A DNA stretch of 64,000 nucleotides from Bacteroidota bacterium (lineage in GTDB: Bacteria > Bacteroidota > Bacteroidia > UBA8524), in assembly GCA_006226545.1 (NCBI GenBank), contig SBGR01000038.1, positions 1 to 64,000 on the forward strand, read 5' to 3'. The notes beneath the pieces are model-generated. The model was not told where the DNA came from. It saw only the letters and a program-made list of their open reading frames with translations, and did not search any database. Of this stretch, positions 19,692 to 25,488 are shown in pieces. Numbering within the stretch: the stretch's first letter is position 1; every line of letters begins with the position of its first letter. A program made the translations under genes and the position numbers.

Positions 19692-21833
19692 TTATGCTCC
19701 GGCAGATGCAGCGGCAGAAGCAGCTCGGTCTGCAGCATCTTCCGCTCTGTCAGCAGCGCTATCGGCTTTAGATGCTGAACTTTCACACTGAGAAACCAAT
19801 TGCTCACATTCTTTGGCAGACGATTCACAATCGGATTTCAGGTCTTCGCATTCGCTTTTGATTCCTTCAATGTCCGATTTCAGCTCCTCACATTCTCCTT
19901 TGAGTTCATCGCAGTTGTCTTTAAGCTCTTCACATTCGTCGCGCAGACTGGAAGAATCGTCGCGTAAAGATTCGCATTCATCACGCAGGGAGCTCGACTC
20001 GTCTTTCAAGTCGGTGCACTCATCTCGCAGGTCGGTACACTCGTCGCGCAAGGTGGTACATTCATCACGTAAGCCTTCATTCTCATCGCGCAATCCTTGA
20101 CTTTCATCTCTCAGGCTGATGTTTTCGTCTCTCAGTTCTGTAGAGTTATCGCGGAGGTCGGTAATTTCAGATTGTAAACCAATGCTATTGTCGCGTATGC
20201 CTGCAATTTCTTGTTCTAAGGTTCCGCAGTTGTCGCGTAAACCTGCAGATTCATCGCGCAAGGCAGTAACTTCATCGCGCAAGCTCATGGTGTCTTGGTT
20301 GGTCTGCTCACATTGCTCGAATACCGTTCTGATATTGCTAAGTACGGTAGTGGCTTCTTCACTTTTGGTGGAGATTTCTTGAACGATGGTGATACTTTCT
20401 TCTCGCTGACTCACAATGGTACTCAGTTCAGACTGTGCATCCGATTCGCAGCTGCGGATGGTATCGATATACGATTGACAATCTGTTTCGATGGTATGGC
20501 AATGGTCGTGGCAGGTATTAACATTCACTTCCACTTCTTGAACGGCAACCAATACCTGAGAAGCTTGTTGGTTGTTTTCTTGAATCACAACCACAGTTTG
20601 TTCTGCGGTGCTTTGGAATTCGTGGATATGTCCGATGCACGATTCTGCTTCTTGCTCGTGGCTTCGGATATGGCTTAAGATACTTTCAGCTTCACTGTCG
20701 TGCTGGCGAATATGGTTTACGAGCGATTCTGCCTCACCGTCGTGACGTCTGATTTCACTCACCAAGTTTTCTGCCTCATTATCGTGTTGCTTGATGTGAT
20801 CCAATTCCGATTCGGCTTCTTGGTCCATCTTTTTAATTTCTTCCAAAAGCTCATTGGATTCGGAGCGGAAGCCTTCAATCTCATCTTGTAGTTTTTCAGA
20901 TTCTTGTCTGAAGTCTTCAATTTCTTTCTTCAGCTCAGACGATTCATCTTTAAGTTCGTCGATGGCATCTTTCAGCTCACCACTGTCTTTGTGGAAGGTG
21001 GTGATTTCTTCTTTTAGTTCAGCTGATTTGCTTTCGTGTTCGATGATGGTATTCAGGAGTTTTTCTCCCTCTTGTTCGTCTTTGGTGATAGAGTCGAGGA
21101 GTTCTTTCACCTCGTTGTTCATTTCAGTGGTATTATCGAGCAAGCCTTGAATTGCATCCCGGTCCGATTCGGCATTTTGCAGGGCCTCTTGGATTGCATT
21201 TTCATTTTCCTTGCTGGTATTGAGTAGGTCAGCGATAGTGTCTGACATCTCGTTAACACTCTGTTGGCGGTCTTCAACCTCAGCGTTGATTTGCTGAATT
21301 TTACCTTCAATTTCGGTGGCGCTGTCTTCTGCCTGTTTGATTTGATCGAGGTAGTTGGAAGCAGAATCTTCCATTTCTCTGATTTGATCGCGGTTTCTGT
21401 CTGCTGACTCTTCCATTTCGCGGATGGCTTGCAGTGAATCGTGCGCTTCTTCTTTTATTTCATTCAACTGAGTTGAGTATTCTTTCGCTTCAGCTAAAAG
21501 TTCAGTCAGGGCATCTTTTTCGGCTAGTATCTGAGCTAGGGTGTCGTTTACTTCCGATTTTATTCCTTCCATTTCATCGCGAATGCCACTGATTTCTATT
21601 TTCATGGCTTCCATTTCTTCCGCAAGTGCTGCGGTGTCTGTAGTGGTGGATTCGGTTTCTTGTGCCACGCTTTCTGTTTGGGTCATGCTTTGTTGCATTT
21701 CATCCAAAATTGCGCTCATTTCAGAGTTGGAGTTTTCCATTGAACTCTTCATTGCCATCATTTCATCGTAGAGCGTTTGAGCGTTGGAAAGCATTGATTC
21801 CATCTCGGCGCTGAATGTAGATTGATCTGCCAT
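19692..21833 (-). CDS. Giant repeat coiled-coil protein
   Basis: The 713-residue protein has no signal peptide or membrane segment and is almost entirely acidic coiled coil. Residues 1-330 are irregular heptads. Residues 333-416 hold six 14-residue repeats of type I(K/R)xH(D/E)xEAExxxxH. Residues 441-462 carry a Cys/His cluster (CHDHCH, then Cys452 and Cys462). Residues 518-671 are 22 uninterrupted 7-residue repeats of type L(R/K)(D/S)(E/N)xxx. A terminal Ala-rich amphipathic helix (ADRAEDAADRAASAAA) ends the protein. With Leu at d, the a position is Cys in ten of the 22 heptads and otherwise mostly Ser or Asn. It is first in the operon with the membrane-hairpin protein and Hsp70. Function is unknown; a cytoplasmic rod or scaffold is likely. 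Confidence 0.88.
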   Translation of the reverse strand: MADQSTFSAEMESMLSNAQTLYDEMMAMKSSMENSNSEMSAILDEMQQSMTQTESVAQETESTTTDTAALAEEMEAMKIEISGIRDEMEGIKSEVNDTLAQILAEKDALTELLAEAKEYSTQLNEIKEEAHDSLQAIREMEESADRNRDQIREMEDSASNYLDQIKQAEDSATEIEGKIQQINAEVEDRQQSVNEMSDTIADLLNTSKENENAIQEALQNAESDRDAIQGLLDNTTEMNNEVKELLDSITKDEQEGEKLLNTIIEHESKSAELKEEITTFHKDSGELKDAIDELKDESSELKKEIEDFRQESEKLQDEIEGFRSESNELLEEIKKMDQEAESELDHIKQHDNEAENLVSEIRRHDGEAESLVNHIRQHDSEAESILSHIRSHEQEAESCIGHIHEFQSTAEQTVVVIQENNQQASQVLVAVQEVEVNVNTCHDHCHTIETDCQSYIDTIRSCESDAQSELSTIVSQREESITIVQEISTKSEEATTVLSNIRTVFEQCEQTNQDTMSLRDEVTALRDESAGLRDNCGTLEQEIAGIRDNSIGLQSEITDLRDNSTELRDENISLRDESQGLRDENEGLRDECTTLRDECTDLRDECTDLKDESSSLRDECESLRDDSSSLRDECEELKDNCDELKGECEELKSDIEGIKSECEDLKSDCESSAKECEQLVSQCESSASKADSAADRAEDAADRAASAAASAGA
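19821..20282 (-). repeat. 22 x 21-base coding repeat (LRDExxx heptads)
   Basis: This part of the coiled-coil gene encodes 22 consecutive heptads beginning LRDEVTA and ending LKSDCES. On the plus strand the repeat appears as degenerate TCATCGCG(C/T)A-type units every 21 bases. The units differ mostly at third codon positions. Confidence 0.9.
20586..20837 (-). repeat. Six 42-base coding repeats (14-residue, His-bearing)
   Basis: Residues 333, 347, 361, 375, 389 and 403 each start a 14-residue unit such as IRRHDGEAESLVNH. His at position 4 and the EAES core are conserved in the middle units; the first and last units are more divergent. Confidence 0.85.
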
Positions 21834-21862
21834 TGTAATTAGGTTTTTTGTGGTTTTCGTAG

Positions 21863-21870
21863 GAAAGATA
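21863..21870 (-). promoter_or_regulatory. Possible -7 element for the coiled-coil/Hsp70 operon
   Basis: GAAAGATA on the plus strand is TATCTTTC on the minus strand, one base off TAnnTTTG, 30 bases before the ATG at 21833. No good -33 element is seen, so this is tentative. Confidence 0.3.
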
Positions 21871-21943
21871 CGTTAAAAATTGCTGAATTATTGTTGGAAG
21901 AGTCTTGATTTTACTCATTTTGTAGCAAATACCTAAATTCAAT

Positions 21944-21951
21944 TATCTTCG
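21944..21951 (+). promoter_or_regulatory. -7 element for the J-like gene
   Basis: TATCTTCG fits the TAnnTTCG variant seen elsewhere in this window and has TTTG 21 bases upstream. The ATG at 21962 is ten bases downstream. It lies back to back with the presumed promoter of the Hsp70 operon. Confidence 0.5.
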
Positions 21952-21961
21952 CTCGGCAAAT

Positions 21962-22792
21962 ATGAACAGCTCAGACGCACACATTATTTTAGGCTTAAAC
22001 GAAGGAGCATCTCCTGAGGAAATGGAAGCCAAGTTTCAAGAAGTGTATAGCGATTACCAAATTCGCTTGTCCAATGCACCCACACCCAATCTGAAGAAAC
22101 TCTACCAAAAGAATCTGCAAGAATTGGAGGAAGCTTATAACTTACTTAGTGGTGGGGTAAACACGTCTAGCGACCTACCGAGCTCCAAGCCTCAGTTGGA
22201 GGTGAAGAAGACAGTAGCGCCACCACCTCCTGTTCAGACGCAGCAACATACCACCGCTGCCAAAACGAGTATGGCCAGTAAGTCGGCTCCGGCTAATACC
22301 CATGCAGGTTCAAAAAAGGGCGTGCTTTACGGTGGTTTGATTGCCTTGGTGGGCATCGGTGTTTCTGTGCTTTTTGGCTTGCTTTATTTCCAAGGACAAG
22401 CAGAGCAAGACGCAGTGAAGGAAAAGATGGAAGCGGAACAGCAAAAACAAGCAGAGAAGCTTGAGCGCGCTGAATTATTGGAACGCATCTTCCACGAAGA
22501 GAAATTTAAAATTAAAAATGCAGGCCGTCACAGTTTGAAAGTGCTAACCATTGCAGCAACTTTCATGAACGATAAAGACGAGTTGGAGAAGGCTGAGTTT
22601 TATTCAGGTGAAATTATTGAAGCTGGAAAGACATACGATGCCATGATTGTTAAAGGTTCACGCACCATTTACGATGGGGACGTAATAAGTTACGCCTTGT
22701 CCTTTGAATACGATGGAACACGTTATACCACGGGTGGTGTGTATTCACAAGATGCCAAAGACGGCATGCTCATCATCAAGATGGATCGCTGA
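21962..22792 (+). CDS. Membrane-anchored degenerate J-domain-like protein
   Basis: The 276-residue protein begins with a J-domain-like fold (4-64): AHIILGLNEGASPEEMEAKFQEVYSDY, then LKKLYQKNLQELEEAYNLLSG, corresponding to helices I-II and III-IV. The diagnostic HPD tripeptide is absent; YQIRLSNAP stands in its place. A Pro/Gln/Thr-rich linker covers 65-117, a single membrane helix about 120-143, a charged helix about 146-177, and a C-terminal beta-rich domain 178-276. It is transcribed divergently from the Hsp70 operon across 128 bases. The pairing suggests it docks on or regulates that Hsp70 but may not stimulate its ATPase. Confidence 0.75.
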   Translation: MNSSDAHIILGLNEGASPEEMEAKFQEVYSDYQIRLSNAPTPNLKKLYQKNLQELEEAYNLLSGGVNTSSDLPSSKPQLEVKKTVAPPPPVQTQQHTTAAKTSMASKSAPANTHAGSKKGVLYGGLIALVGIGVSVLFGLLYFQGQAEQDAVKEKMEAEQQKQAEKLERAELLERIFHEEKFKIKNAGRHSLKVLTIAATFMNDKDELEKAEFYSGEIIEAGKTYDAMIVKGSRTIYDGDVISYALSFEYDGTRYTTGGVYSQDAKDGMLIIKMDR

Positions 22793-22812
22793 TAAAAAGT
22801 TTTATAATGGAG

Positions 22813-22842
22813 AAGTGCAATTCGGGAGGGTTGCGCTTTTTT
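22813..22842 (+). terminator. Rho-independent terminator of the J-like gene
   Basis: AAGTGCAA pairs with TTGCGCTT (one G-U) across a G-rich loop and is followed by a run of six T in total (TTTTTT). It sits 20 bases after the stop. Confidence 0.75.
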
Positions 22843-22862
22843 CATGTACTATGCGGCATGTT

Positions 22863-23129
22863 TTAGTGCTTGCAAAGCTCCTTGATATGTGCTTTTTCTG
22901 CATCGCTAAGCTTCAACACATCTTGGTTTAGCGGGTCTGTGATATGCTTCTCCATAATGCGGTCTATGTATTCAGTCTGAATCTCGTATTGCGTGCAGGG
23001 ATTGCAAATGCTTCTATGCCATTTCAGCTGTTGCTTTTCAATGAAGTTCAATTTGAAATTCTGTTCCTTTTCCATCAAAGCGCTGGCTTTGCGGCAAGAG
23101 AGTGCAAAAAAGTGTGTGATGAATTTCAT
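22863..23129 (-). CDS. Zinc-finger anti-sigma factor-like protein
   Basis: The 88-residue cytosolic protein carries the pattern of zinc-binding anti-sigma domains: SCRKASALMEKEQ, then the helix FIEKQQLKWH, then CNPCTQYE, giving His/Cys ligands in the order C, H, CxxC. No membrane helix follows, so it would be a soluble anti-sigma factor. Its start overlaps by four bases the stop of the ECF sigma gene upstream, the classic arrangement of a sigma factor with its own regulator. The C-terminal 35 residues are helical and charged. Confidence 0.75.
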   Translation of the reverse strand: MKFITHFFALSCRKASALMEKEQNFKLNFIEKQQLKWHRSICNPCTQYEIQTEYIDRIMEKHITDPLNQDVLKLSDAEKAHIKELCKH

Positions 23130-23707
23130 TCTGCTTTTTTAAACCAGTTGTTTTCGAGACAAGCTCGAAGTTGCAATTTCGCGCGGTGCATAATCTGCCA
23201 GAAGTTGGACGGTGAAACATTAAGTTCCTGACAAATTACATCGCTTTCTTTTTTTTCCAAAAACTTCCAGACAATGGCGTTTCTGAACCGGTCAGATAAT
23301 CTGTTAATACAGGCGTCAAATACTTTTCGGAAGTCTAAGTCGTCCAATAAATTGAAATCAGCTTCAGTCCATGCTTGCGGACGAAATTCCGGTTTCCATT
23401 CACCATGTTCATTGAAGCGTTCGTCGCCACTATCCTCAAACTGCAGGTCGCTCATGTAAATGTTACGGCCTTTGTTTTTTCTGAAGTAATCTCTGATTTT
23501 ATTGTTCAAGATAGAGAATAGCCACGTTCTCACACTGCTTCTTCCTTCAAATTTAGCGAAGGCTTGGGAGGCTGCGATAAAAGTGTCCTGCACAAGGTCT
23601 TTTGCATTTTCAGGGTTGTTGAGTTTATACGAGGCCCAGGTATAAAGTTCATCGCTGTACAAATCTACCCATTCTGAAAGTTGAGCATTGGCTTCAGGCA
23701 TACTCAA
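23126..23707 (-). CDS. ECF-type RNA polymerase sigma factor
   Basis: The 193-residue protein is a sigma-70 family ECF factor. The region 2 segment is YTWASYKLNNPENAKDLVQDTFIAASQAFAKFEGRSSVRTWLFSILNNKIRDYFRK. Region 4 is LSDRFRNAIVWKFLEKKESDVICQELNVSPSNFWQIMHRAKLQLRACLENNWF. The spacing with a roughly 45-residue acidic linker and the terminal ENNWF recall the TIGR02943-type sigma subfamily. It is followed by its probable zinc-finger anti-sigma gene. Targets are not visible; the adjacent PID-CTERM gene is a nearby candidate but has a normal primary-sigma promoter. Confidence 0.9.
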   Translation of the reverse strand: MSMPEANAQLSEWVDLYSDELYTWASYKLNNPENAKDLVQDTFIAASQAFAKFEGRSSVRTWLFSILNNKIRDYFRKNKGRNIYMSDLQFEDSGDERFNEHGEWKPEFRPQAWTEADFNLLDDLDFRKVFDACINRLSDRFRNAIVWKFLEKKESDVICQELNVSPSNFWQIMHRAKLQLRACLENNWFKKAE

Positions 23708-23770
23708 GTATACAGCAATTGAATACGAATAGCTGCATGGAATGGTTTATTATCGTTTGATTAGGCAAAA

Positions 23771-23803
23771 AAAAATGGCCATCGATTGACGAGGGCCATT
23801 TTT
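23771..23803. terminator. Bidirectional rho-independent terminator
   Basis: AAAAATGGCC and GGCCATTTTT form a perfect stem, A/T-flanked on both sides. On the minus strand it follows the PID-CTERM gene directly, 23 bases after its stop. Confidence 0.85.
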
Positions 23804-23826
23804 GGGGGTATAAAGAACACAAATTC

Positions 23827-24012
23827 TTAATCGGCAGATTCTTCCTTCTGCTGTGTATGTTTCTTGTAAGTACGGTAGCCTAAAGCACCACCTGCTGCTA
23901 AAAGTAAACTCAAACCTCCATCAATTGGAGTTGGATTTGGGGGTGGCAATGGTTGAGCCATGGCCACTTCGGCCAGTGTCATCAGAAATCCCAATACGAG
24001 CATCTTTTTCAT
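23827..24012 (-). CDS. PID-CTERM sorting-domain small protein
   Basis: The 61-residue protein has a signal peptide (MKKMLVLGFLMTLAEVAMA), a Pro-rich mature start QPLPPPNPTPIDGG, a short hydrophobic helix LSLLLAAGGALGY and a basic cluster RTYKKH. The PIDGG, helix and basic tail order is the PID-CTERM signature, a Bacteroidota sorting-type tag by analogy with exosortase substrates. Almost the whole mature protein is the tag. It has its own promoter and terminator. No exosortase-like gene is in the window. Confidence 0.8.
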   Translation of the reverse strand: MKKMLVLGFLMTLAEVAMAQPLPPPNPTPIDGGLSLLLAAGGALGYRTYKKHTQQKEESAD

Positions 24013-24016
24013 ATGA

Positions 24017-24047
24017 CAAAGGTATTTTCACACCTAAGTTGATGCAA
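24017..24047 (-). promoter_or_regulatory. Promoter of the PID-CTERM gene
   Basis: On the minus strand TTG (24045-24047) is followed by 20 bases and then TACCTTTG (24017-24024), a near-ideal Bacteroidota promoter. The -7 box ends five bases before the ATG at 24012, so the transcript should start at about the start codon. Confidence 0.75.
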
Positions 24048-24304
24048 TAGTTTTAACTATGTTCCTTTTGCGAAAAGGTAAAAAGCTTTAACTATGGTGG
24101 AATATGCTGATTTATTTATAGTGCGATACGATTTATTTAGGGTGGCTATTCGAAGCTCGTTACACATTTCCTGAAAAACGACAACGTGCTACTAGGTAAG
24201 AAATAGCTTAAAGTAATGTAAATCAATAAGATAGTATTGATTGTTAAATCTGTGTCCTAGAGAGCTCATGGAAAGAAATCGTCAAAATTCGGCGTAAAAC
24301 TGAC

Positions 24305-25420
24305 TTATTTTAAAAAGTGCATCGCTTCAAACCCAAATCTGCCTTCTTTCTGAATTAGCATTTCTTTGATTCGTTTCAGTAAATCTTCAACCTTGTCAAA
24401 ATATTCGATATCCTCCGGGCTGTCTTGCAGGATATGATCGTAATAGACATCGATGTGCTCGTATTCCTCCCGCTGGTTTTCTTGAATAAAACTGTCTTGC
24501 ACCATCATGGGGTGGCAAAGCTCAAAACATTTCAATTCAAAATTATAGGCGGCTATGCTCAGTTTGAAAGGGTTGGTGGTGAGCTCCGGTAGCATAAAAA
24601 TCAAAGGGTGCTTCACAAATGTCCCAGGCTCATAAGCAAAGCCCAAAGAGTAAAGTTTATACAAAAGCCGCTGATGGGGAATGCCCGATTTCTTTAAGGC
24701 AAGCTCTAGCTGGGCACTAACACCTTGGATCTCGTGAACCGGACTTTCGCTAATTAGGCTGCTAGGGTCTTTGATCCACTTGCCATCATAGCGGTAATAA
24801 TGGTAAGTACCAAGATTCAGTTTATAGTCGAACAACTTAGATTCTGCCAGTACATAACCGGGGTAGTACCATTTTAGTCCTTTTTGTTTCGCCAACTCTA
24901 CCTCTTGCATCATGGTATACATGCCCGGACTGTATTTCATGTACTCTGGATCGTAGAGTCCAAGCACACTCATCATCGATTCATTGCCCATATCGAAGAC
25001 TGAGGCAGCCACTAAGCGATCGCCATCCCAAACTTTGATATGCCAACTGTGAAAGATGTTTTTGTTCTGGTAATCGTATAAAAAGGAAAAGAGGTCCGGA
25101 AAAACAAAACCTTTAAATCGGTGCGTAGTAAGGTGGTACAGGCGCTCCATTTGCGCACATAGCTTCAGAGGGCCCGTTTCAACCCTGAATGCTTTGTTCT
25201 TGCGTTTGATTTTCCGCATGCTTTGACTCCATGCATGTTTGCGTAAGTCAAGGCGAATATTCAAAACAGTGCACAGCTCTCCATCCAGAATCAGCATTTT
25301 CACTTTGAACAAGTTATTACTGCTTCTGAACCAGGCTCCGGCCAGGTATTGATCTAACCTGGAAGCCGATAGTTTTTGTGGACGGTAGTATGCAATGAGG
25401 CTGTTTTGCATCGCTAACAA
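24305..25420 (-). CDS. Arginyl/leucyl-tRNA-protein transferase-like (ATE/Bpt fold) protein
   Basis: The 371-residue protein resembles ATE1/Bpt N-end-rule transferases, which add an amino acid from tRNA to N-terminal acidic residues. Matching features are SQSMRKIKRKNKAF (compare the family's SxSQRRxxRRN), the strand HIKVWDGDRLVAASVFD, and the GNAT-like GLKWYYPGYVLAESKLFDYKLNLG (compare YLGYW...KMxYK). The N-terminal CxxC-type haem/Fe-S motif of true ATEs is absent; one lone Cys occurs in GELCTVLNIRL. The C-terminal 150 residues are extra relative to Bpt. Fold assignment is reasonable, activity uncertain. It stands alone between two long intergenic regions. Confidence 0.65.
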   Translation of the reverse strand: MLAMQNSLIAYYRPQKLSASRLDQYLAGAWFRSSNNLFKVKMLILDGELCTVLNIRLDLRKHAWSQSMRKIKRKNKAFRVETGPLKLCAQMERLYHLTTHRFKGFVFPDLFSFLYDYQNKNIFHSWHIKVWDGDRLVAASVFDMGNESMMSVLGLYDPEYMKYSPGMYTMMQEVELAKQKGLKWYYPGYVLAESKLFDYKLNLGTYHYYRYDGKWIKDPSSLISESPVHEIQGVSAQLELALKKSGIPHQRLLYKLYSLGFAYEPGTFVKHPLIFMLPELTTNPFKLSIAAYNFELKCFELCHPMMVQDSFIQENQREEYEHIDVYYDHILQDSPEDIEYFDKVEDLLKRIKEMLIQKEGRFGFEAMHFLK

Positions 25421-25488
25421 AATACGGTTTTACCAAAGGGATATGCAATTCAGGGTCTAAATTGCGTTATCCCTGAAACCCCAAACGT

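Noticed and set aside
19821-20282. Possible CRISPR-like or satellite array from 21-base units
   Set aside because: The units are contiguous without spacers, stay in frame, and encode clean heptads, so they are part of a coding repeat.
19813-21771. Several Ser-rich open frames on the plus strand opposite the coiled-coil gene
   Set aside because: They mirror the 21- and 42-base repeats of the minus-strand gene, have Ser/Arg-biased repeats with no recognisable fold, and would need antisense coding.
24048-24304. A small gene or RNA in the gap upstream of the PID-CTERM promoter
   Set aside because: The sequence is A/T-rich with no coding frame of quality, no stable hairpin and no clear promoter beyond that of the PID-CTERM gene.
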